NCBI GenBank assembly: GCA_021202075.1 | Contig: JAJQDT010000145.1 | Location: 1-50,067, forward strand | From: Lachnospiraceae bacterium | Lineage (GTDB): Bacteria; Bacillota; Clostridia; Lachnospirales; Lachnospiraceae | DNA: 50,067 nucleotides | Direction of reading: 5' to 3' | Program-made: the position numbers and the translations under genes | Shown here: positions 33,910-41,610 of the stretch, in pieces | Numbering within the stretch: the first letter of the stretch is position 1 | Layout: every line of letters begins with the position of its first letter | The notes under the pieces: model-generated | Told to the model about the DNA's origin: nothing | The model's database searches: none | Seen by the model: the letters and a program-made list of their open reading frames with translations, nothing else

Positions 33910-34815
33910 ATGAGAAAAGCATTATTTCAAATGGTAGCACTTGTATTGATGATTGTGGCGCTTACGGGGTTTTGGAGGGGAAATCTCACCGCAAATGCCG
34001 CGTCAAATCCGGACCAGGTTACCGGCCTGGCTGTGACGGATCGGGACGATGATGAAATCGATCTGGTATGGAATGCAGTCTCAGGCGCCACCGGCTATGA
34101 GGTATTTCAGTATAATTCCACAACGAAGCAATGGGATCTGATTCGGACAACGGGCAAAACCAAAGCCGATGTTGAAAACCTGAAATCCGCAAAAAAGTAC
34201 AAATTTAAAGTAAGGGCTTACACCACCACTTCGGAAGGCACCGTGTACGGCTCCAAATCAAGCACATTGGTTACGTATACCGAACCGAAGGAAGTCAAAA
34301 ATGTTTCCGTTTCGAGCAGAACAACCACGTCGGTGACCCTCTCCTGGAAAAAAGTCACCCGCGCCACAAAATACCAGGTCTTTGTGTATAACAGCACAAA
34401 GGGAAAATATGTACGGAAAACGACTGTAAGTACCACAAAGGCCGTGATCTCCGGTCTGTCGGCAGGAACCACTTATAAATTTAAAGTACGCGCCTACACA
34501 AAAGGATCCGACGGAGTAAAGTATTATGGTGATTTCTCGGATGTCTGCAGGGCAACCACAAGATCGACCAGCAGCTCGGGCACAGGCAGCAGCACCTCTT
34601 CCGGCGGCTATATCAGCAGCACGAAAGCGAAATCGATCGCTCTTACGGACGCCGGAGTAAAGGAATCCAATGTATATGACCTGGATGTTGAATTTGACTG
34701 GGAAAATGGCGTCGCCGTATATGAAGTCAGCTTTGACTGCTCAGGCTACGAATATGACTACGAGATCAACGCAACTACCGGTGTGATTATCAAAAAGAAG
34801 GTGGACCGTGACTGA
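33910..34815 (+). CDS. Secreted fibronectin-III / PepSY protein
   Basis: A 301-aa exported protein. The start has AAAGGAGGACAAAGAG upstream and a signal peptide to about residue 35 (cleavage near ANAAS). Two FN3 domains follow, at residues about 38-125 and 130-215; their motifs are VTGLAVTDRDDDEIDLVWNA and YKFKVRAYTTTSEG / YKFKVRAYTKGSDG. A Ser/Gly/Thr linker leads to a C-terminal PepSY-like domain (KAKSIALTDAGVKESNVYDL, ending GVIIKKKVDRD). There is no LPxTG and no membrane segment. PepSY domains often bind or inhibit proteases, so it may be a cell-surface or secreted modulator. The promoter suggests control by a two-component system. Confidence 0.8.
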   Translation: MRKALFQMVALVLMIVALTGFWRGNLTANAASNPDQVTGLAVTDRDDDEIDLVWNAVSGATGYEVFQYNSTTKQWDLIRTTGKTKADVENLKSAKKYKFKVRAYTTTSEGTVYGSKSSTLVTYTEPKEVKNVSVSSRTTTSVTLSWKKVTRATKYQVFVYNSTKGKYVRKTTVSTTKAVISGLSAGTTYKFKVRAYTKGSDGVKYYGDFSDVCRATTRSTSSSGTGSSTSSGGYISSTKAKSIALTDAGVKESNVYDLDVEFDWENGVAVYEVSFDCSGYEYDYEINATTGVIIKKKVDRD

Positions 34816-35180
34816 GAAAACAGCAACAGCACCAAACGAGAATACTACGCATCCGCCATTATAAAATAAGCAAATCTGAAACTGCCAGCAGAGGATTACC
34901 AGCTGGCAGTTTCAGATTACCACAATCTGCTCTTTCCGTGCGTTTTTTCTTATAATAATTGAATTTCTTTTTCAATGGCCGCGGGGGTTTTCATCGACGC
35001 GTAACGCGCTGTCACTTTTTGCTTCCTCAATCCGCTTTTGCGTTTCACAGGGTCCGGACGAGTCTGCCCGGTTGTCAGTGAAAGGGGCGGTTCGCAGCGG
35101 CGGGCGGGAATGGTAAATGTGTACAAATTTATACTCGATATTTTTTGCAGATTATACAAAAATACGGAGAATTCAAAAAA
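34816..35180. other. Intergenic stretch before the mal promoter
   Basis: Apart from the hairpin at 34873-34918 I see no gene. A leftward frame ends ...AIEKEIQLL near 34950 but has no recognisable start or family. Confidence 0.4.
34873..34918. terminator. Perfect 17-bp hairpin after the FN3/PepSY gene
   Basis: AATCTGAAACTGCCAGC (34873-34889) pairs perfectly with GCTGGCAGTTTCAGATT (34902-34918) over a 12-nt loop. There is no strong T-run behind it, so it may act as a transcript-end stabiliser or weak terminator. Confidence 0.5.
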
Positions 35181-35184
35181 ACTC

Positions 35185-35213
35185 TTGCACATTTTAATCA
35201 CCTGTGTTAGTAT
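35185..35213 (+). promoter_or_regulatory. Promoter of the maltodextrin transporter operon
   Basis: TTGCAC (35185-35190), 17-bp spacer, TAGTAT (35208-35213). The predicted start near 35220 lies at the left edge of the operator. Confidence 0.7.
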
Positions 35214-35224
35214 CAAATCACGTT

Positions 35225-35262
35225 CGGTAACGTTTCCGATACCGATACCGAAAGCGTTACCG
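35225..35262 (+). promoter_or_regulatory. LacI-type operator of the maltodextrin operon
   Basis: CGGTAACGTTTCCGATA and the inverted TACCGAAAGCGTTACCG form a 38-bp near-palindrome with GGTAACG/CGTTACC ends and central ACCGATACC. AACG/CGTT cores are typical of LacI-family sites. It sits directly downstream of -10 and is the likely target of the LacI-type gene at 40532. A further GGAAACG/CGTTTCC pair lies in the leader (35283-35314). Confidence 0.65.
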
Positions 35263-35359
35263 GGAGCGTCTCTAGACGAATGGGAAACGGTCATGCATAT
35301 CGGCAGGCGTTTCCACCGGCAATTACAATCATTCTTAATTTTGAAAGGAAGGGGTAACT

Positions 35360-36727
35360 ATGAAAAACATGAAGAAGTATTTCGCGGCGGCGATGTCCGC
35401 GGCAATGGTAGCGAGCCTCGCGGTCGTTCCCGCACAGGCGGAGGAGACCGGCAGCGTTTATCTGCTGAACTTCAAGCCTGAGACGGATGAGGCCTGGCAG
35501 GATCTGGCAGAGATTTATACCGAGCAGACCGGCGTTGAGGTAGTCGTTCTGACGGCGGCTGACGGCCAGTATGACACCACGCTTCAGGCAGAGATGGCAA
35601 AGTCAGAAGCGCCGACGATCTTTACGATCGGCAACACGTCTGACGCGGCGACCTGGGATAATTACACCTATGATCTTTCTGACAGCGCGCTGTATGAGCA
35701 CCTGACAGACTCCTCTCTGGTGATCGAGTACAACGACAAGGTAGCGGGCATTGCGAACTGCTACGAATGCTACGGTATCATTTATAACAAGACGATCCTT
35801 GACGTGTACTGCGGTCTGGACGGCGCGGTGATCGAGTCCTCCGACGCGATTGACAGCCTGGAAACGCTTGAAGCCGTAGCGGCTGACATCACAGACCGCC
35901 TGGATGAGCTGAATGAGGCGCTTGCAGACGCGGGTACCGACTTTGAAGTGGCAGGAGCGTTCGCTTCCGCAGGTCTTGACAGCGGTTCTTCCTGGAGGTT
36001 CTCCGGACATCTCGCTGGTCTTCCTCTGTATTATGAGTTCCTGGACGACGGCGTAGATCTGATTAGCGGCGAGGCCGAGATCGATGGTACCTATCTGGAC
36101 AACTTCAAGGAAGTATGGGATATGTACATTACCTACTCTGACGCAGATGCGGCGACATTGGCATCCGGCGCGCTGAACGCGGAGACCGAGTTTGGCATGG
36201 GCGAGGCGGTCTTCTATCAGAACGGCGACTGGGAGTATTCCGCACTGACCAACGAGGAGAACGGCTATCTGGTAACAGCTGACGATATCAGCATGATGCC
36301 GATCTACTTTGGCGTAGACGACGAGAACGAAGGCCTTGCGGTTGGTACCGAGAACTACTGGGCAGTCAACAGCCAGGCTTCCGAGGAAGACATTGCGGCA
36401 ACGCTTGATTTCCTTGAGTGGGTCATCACCTCTGACGAGGGCCGTGATTCTCTGACGAACGCGATGGGCCTGACGACTCCGTTTGATACCTTTACGGATG
36501 AGTATGAGTCCAGCAACGGATTTGCACAGATGGTAAACACCTATGCGGAGCAGGGCAAGACCTCTGTAGCATGGAGCTTCAACGCGACTCCGAACGTAGA
36601 TGACTGGAGAGCAGACGTCGTATCCGCACTGACCGCTTATTCCGATGGCAGCGGCGACTGGGATGCAGTGGTATCCGCATTCGTTGACGGCTGGGCGAAC
36701 CAGTGGGCTCTGGCAAATGAGGAGTAA
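35360..36727 (+). CDS. malE: Maltodextrin ABC transporter substrate-binding protein (MalE-like)
   Basis: A 455-aa family-1 extracellular solute-binding protein, start MKNMKKYFAAAMSAAMVASL with AGGAAGGGG upstream. The signal peptide ends PAQAEE, an AxA site for signal peptidase I. There is no Cys, so the usual Gram-positive lipobox is absent. The mature protein has the MalE-type features NFKPETDEAWQDLAEIYTEQ, GIIYNKTILDVYCG, YFGVDDENEGLAVGTENYWA and a helical C-lobe with LTTPFDTF. It is followed by two permease genes and malQ, which point to maltodextrin as ligand. An operator precedes it and a hairpin follows it, suggesting it is made in excess over the permeases. Confidence 0.88.
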   Translation: MKNMKKYFAAAMSAAMVASLAVVPAQAEETGSVYLLNFKPETDEAWQDLAEIYTEQTGVEVVVLTAADGQYDTTLQAEMAKSEAPTIFTIGNTSDAATWDNYTYDLSDSALYEHLTDSSLVIEYNDKVAGIANCYECYGIIYNKTILDVYCGLDGAVIESSDAIDSLETLEAVAADITDRLDELNEALADAGTDFEVAGAFASAGLDSGSSWRFSGHLAGLPLYYEFLDDGVDLISGEAEIDGTYLDNFKEVWDMYITYSDADAATLASGALNAETEFGMGEAVFYQNGDWEYSALTNEENGYLVTADDISMMPIYFGVDDENEGLAVGTENYWAVNSQASEEDIAATLDFLEWVITSDEGRDSLTNAMGLTTPFDTFTDEYESSNGFAQMVNTYAEQGKTSVAWSFNATPNVDDWRADVVSALTAYSDGSGDWDAVVSAFVDGWANQWALANEE

Positions 36728-36765
36728 AGCAGATACTGCACAAAGCTGAATCACGAATCTTAATC

Positions 36766-36792
36766 GGGGGTGGGTGAGCATTCACCCGCCCC
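36766..36792 (+). terminator. Intercistronic hairpin malE-malF
   Basis: GGGGGTGGGTGA pairs with TCACCCGCCCC over a 4-nt loop and is followed by TTTCTT. Its place between the binding protein and first permease gene suits partial termination or mRNA protection that raises binding-protein output. Confidence 0.55.
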
Positions 36793-36869
36793 TTTCTTAA
36801 ACGGAAAAATGTATGAACAAATAACGGCGGTTGAATATAAATGATTTTCCGACAAAGCGGAGGTTGGTT

Positions 36870-37727
36870 ATGGAGAAGTCTATCAAAAAATATTTTCCGA
36901 TTTTTGTGCTTCCGACTCTGATTGCGTTTACAATTGGATTTATTGTACCGTTTGTCTATGGCGTGTTTCTGTCGTTCTGCAAGTTTACGACAGTTACGGA
37001 CTGGACCTGGGTCGGCCTGAAAAATTATACCAGAATTTTTTATGTGAATGGAGTACTGGATACTACCTTCCTTCATTCCATCTGGTATACGGCACTCTTT
37101 ACAATTGTGTCCATGGGAATCATCAATGTTGTGGCTTTTGCGATTGCGATGGCACTGACTAAGGGAATCAGAGGAACGACGATCTTCCGCACGGTGTTTT
37201 TTATGCCGAACCTGATCGGCGGCATCGTTCTGAGCTACATCTGGCTGATGATTTTCAACGCGGTGCTGCAGAATTTTTCCAAGACCATTGTGTCCACGCA
37301 GTGGTACGCGTTCTGGGGATTGATTATTGTCGTCTGCTGGCAGCAGATCGGCTATATGATGGTCATCTACATCGCCGGCCTGCAGAATGTGCCAGGCGAT
37401 CTGATTGAGGCTGCCAAGATTGACGGCGCGGGCGGATGGCAGAGGCTGCGGTACGTGATCCTTCCGATGCTGATGCCGACCATCAGCACCTGTACATTCC
37501 TGACGCTGACCAACGGATTCAAGCTGTTCGACCAGAACCTGGCGCTGACCAGCGGCAATCCGGGCAAGATGTCCGAGCTGCTTGCGCTGAACATTTACAA
37601 TACGATGTACGGCACGACCGGCTGGCAGGGCGTCGGGCAGGCAAAAGCAGTTCTCTTCTTTATCATGGTGGCGATCATCGCCGTGATCCAGAACCGGCTG
37701 ACGACCAGTAAGGAGGTGCAGGCATAA
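36870..37727 (+). CDS. malF: Maltodextrin ABC transporter permease (MalF-like)
   Basis: A 285-aa inner-membrane permease with six predicted helices. I start it at 36870 (MEKSIKKYFPIFVLPTLIAF), where GCGGAGG lies 7 nt upstream; an ATG at 36831 lacks a ribosome site. The ATPase-docking EAA loop reads EAAKIDGAGGWQRLRYVILP near residue 183. The stop TAA overlaps the ATG of the next gene by one base (TAATG), so both permeases are coupled. No ATPase gene is present, so a shared MsmK/UgpC-type ATPase from elsewhere must power the transporter. Confidence 0.9.
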   Translation: MEKSIKKYFPIFVLPTLIAFTIGFIVPFVYGVFLSFCKFTTVTDWTWVGLKNYTRIFYVNGVLDTTFLHSIWYTALFTIVSMGIINVVAFAIAMALTKGIRGTTIFRTVFFMPNLIGGIVLSYIWLMIFNAVLQNFSKTIVSTQWYAFWGLIIVVCWQQIGYMMVIYIAGLQNVPGDLIEAAKIDGAGGWQRLRYVILPMLMPTISTCTFLTLTNGFKLFDQNLALTSGNPGKMSELLALNIYNTMYGTTGWQGVGQAKAVLFFIMVAIIAVIQNRLTTSKEVQA

Positions 37728-38644
37728 TGGCAAGAGCAAAAAAGCAAAGTGAACAGGTAAGCGCGGCCAGAAAGGCAAAGCACGGCGGCATCCTCACGAC
37801 AGTATTCGCAGTACTGAGTATCGCCTGGATCACACCGATTTTTGTCGTACTTCTGAACTCCTTTAAGCGGAAAGCGTATATTTTCAAGTACCCGTTCGGC
37901 ATCAGCTCAAAATCTCTTTTCGAAGATGGCTTTGAGAAATGGCAAGCCGGTATCGAAAAGGTCATGGTTGGCCTGCTGAACTACAAAAACGCAATCGAGG
38001 ATACGGACTTTTTCTCCTGCTTTGGGACGTCTCTGTTCATCACAGTGGGATCGGTAGCGGCCATCATCCTGTTCTGCTCGATGACCGCATGGTATCTGAC
38101 CCGCGTCCACACGAAGCTGTCAAAGGCGATCTATATGCTCTGCCTGTTTTCGATGGTTGTGCCGTTCCAGATGGTAATGTTCACCCTTTCCAAATTTGCA
38201 AACATGCTGCATCTGGCAACCCCGTGGGGAATCATCGTCGTGTACCTTGGCTTCGGAGCCGGCCTGGCCGTCTTCATGTTCAGCGGCTTTATCCGGAGCA
38301 TTTCTCTGGAAATCGAGGAGGCAGCGGTGATTGACGGATGCAGTCCCATCCAGACCTTTTTCCGCGTGATCTTTCCGATCCTGAAGCCAACGACCGTGAC
38401 CATCGCGATTCTGGAGGCGATGTGGGTGTGGAATGATTACCTTCTGCCGAGTCTGGTCCTGAATGTCAACAAATACCGCACCATCCCGATCGCGGTGCAG
38501 TACTTAAAGCAGAGCCACGGCCAGCTTGACTGGGGCGCGATGATGGCCGTTCTGGTCATGGCGATCATCCCGATTGTCGCTTTCTATATGGCCTGCCAGA
38601 AATATATTATCGAAGGTGTCATCGCAGGCGCCGTGAAGGGCTGA
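37727..38644 (+). CDS. malG: Maltodextrin ABC transporter permease (MalG-like)
   Basis: A 305-aa permease with a basic N-terminus and six helices. The EAA loop is EEAAVIDGCSPIQTFFRVIF near residue 198, and the tail ends QKYIIEGVIAGAVKG, the usual MalG/LacG-type C-terminus. It is the partner of the preceding permease. The 190 bp that follow up to malQ contain a weak hairpin (CCTTGCGG/CCGTAAGG, about 38753-38775) but no gene. Confidence 0.9.
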   Translation: MARAKKQSEQVSAARKAKHGGILTTVFAVLSIAWITPIFVVLLNSFKRKAYIFKYPFGISSKSLFEDGFEKWQAGIEKVMVGLLNYKNAIEDTDFFSCFGTSLFITVGSVAAIILFCSMTAWYLTRVHTKLSKAIYMLCLFSMVVPFQMVMFTLSKFANMLHLATPWGIIVVYLGFGAGLAVFMFSGFIRSISLEIEEAAVIDGCSPIQTFFRVIFPILKPTTVTIAILEAMWVWNDYLLPSLVLNVNKYRTIPIAVQYLKQSHGQLDWGAMMAVLVMAIIPIVAFYMACQKYIIEGVIAGAVKG

Positions 38645-38836
38645 TACCATAAAGGCATCTCACCCGCCCCGGCAACGCTGGCGCCACAAAGACTGAGCAA
38701 CTGCCCGATGGGACAGTGGGACGGATACCATAAAAACTCATTTACCTTGCGGCACAATACCGTAAGGAAAGCACTCCCGTCCGGCGGTGCAGATGAGACG
38801 AAAAGAACGACTTATAAGATAGAAAGGGCATAAACG

Positions 38837-40342
38837 ATGAGAACCTGTGGAATTTTACTTCCGGTGTCAAGCCTTCCCTCTCCCTATGGAATCGGGTGCT
38901 TTTCCAAAGAAGCATATGATTTTATCGACCGGCTGGTACAGGCCGGACAGACCTGGTGGCAGATCCTGCCGCTTGGCCCCACAGGGTATGGGGACTCCCC
39001 TTATCAGCCTTTCTCCGCATTTGCGGGCAATCCGTATTTCATTGACCTGGATGAGCTGGAAAAACAGGGGCTTTTAAGAAAAGAAGAATACGCAAACCTG
39101 GATTTTGGTAAGGATGCGCGGTACGTCGACTACGGCAAGCTCTACCAAAAACGATACCCGCTTCTTGCGCAGGCCTTTTCCCGGACGCATTTAGAAGACG
39201 ATACGGAATTTCAGCAGTTCTGCAAAGAGCACAAATCCTGGCTTGCAGATTACAGCCTGTTCACGGCCGTAAAACACTATTATGGCGGAAAAAGCTGGGA
39301 TCAGTGGGATGAGGGCATACGCCTGCGCAAGCCGGAAGCAATGGCTTATTTCCATCGGCAATTCGACCGGGAAATCGTTTATTACAGCTATCTTCAGTAC
39401 GAATTCTCCAAACAGTGGACGGCTCTGAAAACCTATGCGAACAACCGCGGCATCAAAATCATCGGCGACATCCCCATCTATGTCTCTTTCGATAGTGCGG
39501 AATGCTGGGCGAATCCGGAGCTGTTCCAGTTTGACAGGGAGCGCCGGCCTGTGCGCGTAGCGGGCTGTCCGCCGGATGCGTTTTCCACGGACGGGCAACT
39601 CTGGGGCAACCCACTCTATGACTGGGACTACCACGAGGCACATGGATTCGACTGGTGGATTGGCCGCATGGAGCACTGCTTTTCCCTATATGATGTGGTG
39701 CGGGTCGATCATTTCCGCGGCTTTGACGAATACTACTCCATCCCTTCTGAAGCGGCAAGCGCTGCCGGGGGATGCTGGCAGCCGGGGCCGGGCATGAAGC
39801 TGTTCCGTGCGCTGCAGAAGCACTTTGGCGACAGGCTGATCATCGCAGAGGATCTCGGTTACGTGACAGACAGCGTCAGGCAGCTGGTGCAGGAGAGCGG
39901 CTATCCCGGGATGAAGGTGATCGAATTCGCCTTTGATTCCCGCGAAGGCGGCGACTATATGCCGTACAATTATACCAAAAACTGTGTCGTTTACACCGGC
40001 ACGCACGATAACCAGACGCTCGCGGCCTGGTATGACGAGCTGACCGTGGAGGATCGCGCACTTGCCGCGGACTATCTGAATCTGAAAGATGAGGATCGCC
40101 CGGAAACGGTATGGGCCTTTATCCGGCTGGCTCTTGAGAGCGTCGCCGATACCGCGGTCATCCCCATGCAGGATTACCTGTGTCTCGGCGCCGAAGCCCG
40201 GATAAATCATCCCTCCACAATTGGGAAAAACTGGCGCTGGCGCCTCCTTCCGGGCGAATTTACCGAAGATCTTGCGGATAAAATCCGGCACGTGAATAAA
40301 TTATACGGACGAACGCCGGTGAAATCAGCTGCAGAAAAATGA
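38837..40342 (+). CDS. malQ: 4-alpha-glucanotransferase (amylomaltase, GH77)
   Basis: A 501-aa cytoplasmic GH77 enzyme that disproportionates maltodextrins, passing glucan chains between acceptors and releasing glucose. Key stretches are present: SSLPSPYGIGCFSKEAYDFI and the LPLGPTGYGDSPYQPFSAFA loop at the front, VRVDHFRGFDEYY (nucleophile Asp), IIAEDLGYVT (acid/base Glu) and YTGTHDNQT (third carboxylate). The length fits bacterial MalQ. The start MRTCGILLPVSSLPS follows AGAAAGGGCATAAACG. It is probably the last gene of the transporter operon, since a clear terminator follows. Confidence 0.95.
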   Translation: MRTCGILLPVSSLPSPYGIGCFSKEAYDFIDRLVQAGQTWWQILPLGPTGYGDSPYQPFSAFAGNPYFIDLDELEKQGLLRKEEYANLDFGKDARYVDYGKLYQKRYPLLAQAFSRTHLEDDTEFQQFCKEHKSWLADYSLFTAVKHYYGGKSWDQWDEGIRLRKPEAMAYFHRQFDREIVYYSYLQYEFSKQWTALKTYANNRGIKIIGDIPIYVSFDSAECWANPELFQFDRERRPVRVAGCPPDAFSTDGQLWGNPLYDWDYHEAHGFDWWIGRMEHCFSLYDVVRVDHFRGFDEYYSIPSEAASAAGGCWQPGPGMKLFRALQKHFGDRLIIAEDLGYVTDSVRQLVQESGYPGMKVIEFAFDSREGGDYMPYNYTKNCVVYTGTHDNQTLAAWYDELTVEDRALAADYLNLKDEDRPETVWAFIRLALESVADTAVIPMQDYLCLGAEARINHPSTIGKNWRWRLLPGEFTEDLADKIRHVNKLYGRTPVKSAAEK

Positions 40343-40366
40343 CTTGAACCTGTTTTTCATCCTTCC

Positions 40367-40418
40367 GGGCGGAAAGAATGCCAACAGATGCAGACATTCT
40401 TTCCGTCCTTGCTTTTTT
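40367..40418 (+). terminator. Terminator after malQ
   Basis: GGGCGGAAAGAATG pairs with CATTCTTTCCGTCC (one G-T pair) over a 14-nt loop, followed by TTGCTTTTTT. Strong and well placed. Confidence 0.85.
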
Positions 40419-40447
40419 AACTTACACATTTGCATATCAGGTTCACC

Positions 40448-40476
40448 TTGCTTTTTCCCGGATAGATTGTTATAAT
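40448..40476 (+). promoter_or_regulatory. Promoter of the LacI-type regulator gene
   Basis: TTGCTT (40448-40453), 17-bp spacer, TATAAT (40471-40476), with ribosome site GGAAGAGG before the ATG at 40532. Confidence 0.75.
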
Positions 40477-40531
40477 CAGAAGCGGGTTAAACAGAAAAAG
40501 AAGAACAAGACAGGAAGAGGAATTATTTTTC

Positions 40532-41560
40532 ATGGAACAGATAACGATCAAAGAAATTGCAAAGATGTGCGGTGTTGGTGTGAGTACGGTATCCAGAGCG
40601 ATCAACAATCACCCTGACATTAGCGATGAAACCAGACGGAAGGTCCTCGATGTCATTCAAAAATACAACTATATTCCAAATAACAGTGCGCAGAATCTGA
40701 AGCGCTCCGCATCCGATACAATCGCAGTGCTGATCAAGGGTATCAGCAACCCGTTTTTCAGTGATATGATTCAGGTCTTCGAAGAAGAGACCCGCCGAAA
40801 AGAATACTGTTTTATCCTTCAGCACGTGGAGGAATCCGAGGACGAAGTGGATGTAGCCATCCGTATCGAAAAGGAAAAGAGGCTGAAAGGCATCGTGTTT
40901 CTGGGCGGCATCACAAACCGTCCCGATGAAAAGCTGAACCAGCTGAATGTTCCTTTTGTATTCAGCTCCGCTGATATGGCTGATACAGATGGCAAATACT
41001 CTTCTGTCTCCATCGACCATGTGAAAGAAAGCAGAAAGATGGTAGACTATCTCTGTGACTGTGGGCATAAAAAAATCGCGCTGCTTACCGCGCGAAAATC
41101 CGACAGCAGTGTTGGATTTCAACGCTACAAAGGTTACAGAGAATCTCTGGAGGCCCATGGCATCGAATACGATGAAGGTCTCGTCGAATGGACCCCTGAT
41201 GATATGATGACATACTCTATGGCAGCCGGCTATAAGCTGACGAATGACCTGCTTGATTCAGGCAAAGAGTTTACCTGTATTTTCGCAGCGTCTGACCGTA
41301 TGGCGACCGGCGCGTGCAAGGCCCTGTTTAACGCCGGATGGCATATTCCGGAGGATTGCTCCGTTGCCGGATTTGACGGACTGGGATATGCCACATACTA
41401 TGAGCCATCGATCACTACCATCAATCAGCCGCGCAAAGAGATTGCTGAAGCCACAATCTCTCTCCTGTTCGACCTGATTAATAAAAAACAAACGGAAAAA
41501 CGTATCGTTTTAGATGCGGAACTGGTCATCGGAAAATCCACAGCGGCCCCCTGTTCATAA
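40532..41560 (+). CDS. malR: LacI-family regulator of maltodextrin genes
   Basis: A 342-aa repressor. The N-terminal helix-turn-helix MEQITIKEIAKMCGVGVSTV with SRAINNHPDISDETR is followed by the hinge helix (NNSAQNLKRSASD) and a ribose-binding-like core from about residue 60 (DTIAVLIKGISNPFFSDMIQ; SVAGFDGLGYATYYEPSITT). It is flanked by malQ and glgP and transcribed from its own promoter. The inverted repeat downstream of the malE-like promoter is its probable site. The symbol rests on neighbourhood; sequence alone does not fix the inducer. Confidence 0.85.
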   Translation: MEQITIKEIAKMCGVGVSTVSRAINNHPDISDETRRKVLDVIQKYNYIPNNSAQNLKRSASDTIAVLIKGISNPFFSDMIQVFEEETRRKEYCFILQHVEESEDEVDVAIRIEKEKRLKGIVFLGGITNRPDEKLNQLNVPFVFSSADMADTDGKYSSVSIDHVKESRKMVDYLCDCGHKKIALLTARKSDSSVGFQRYKGYRESLEAHGIEYDEGLVEWTPDDMMTYSMAAGYKLTNDLLDSGKEFTCIFAASDRMATGACKALFNAGWHIPEDCSVAGFDGLGYATYYEPSITTINQPRKEIAEATISLLFDLINKKQTEKRIVLDAELVIGKSTAAPCS

Positions 41561-41578
41561 CAAAGAGGCCGCTTTTTT
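41542..41578. terminator. Terminator between the LacI-type gene and glgP
   Basis: AGCGGCC (41542-41548) pairs with GGCCGCT (41567-41573), followed by TTTTT. The stem overlaps the stop codon of the regulator. The two genes converge here with 50 bp between stops. Confidence 0.7.
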
Positions 41579-41610
41579 GTCCTAAATAGACAACTATTTC
41601 AGAATCGACA

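Noticed and set aside
34950..35294. Leftward 114-codon frame upstream of the mal promoter
   Set aside because: It overlaps the promoter and operator, has no ribosome site and no recognisable family.
35603..37778. Two long leftward frames (about 390-400 codons) opposite malE and malF
   Set aside because: They are antisense to clearly conserved transporter genes; their sequence is His/Arg-rich shadow coding from codon bias.
38645..38836. Riboswitch in the gap between malG and malQ
   Set aside because: Only one weak hairpin with a mismatch is visible and no known riboswitch core could be recognised.
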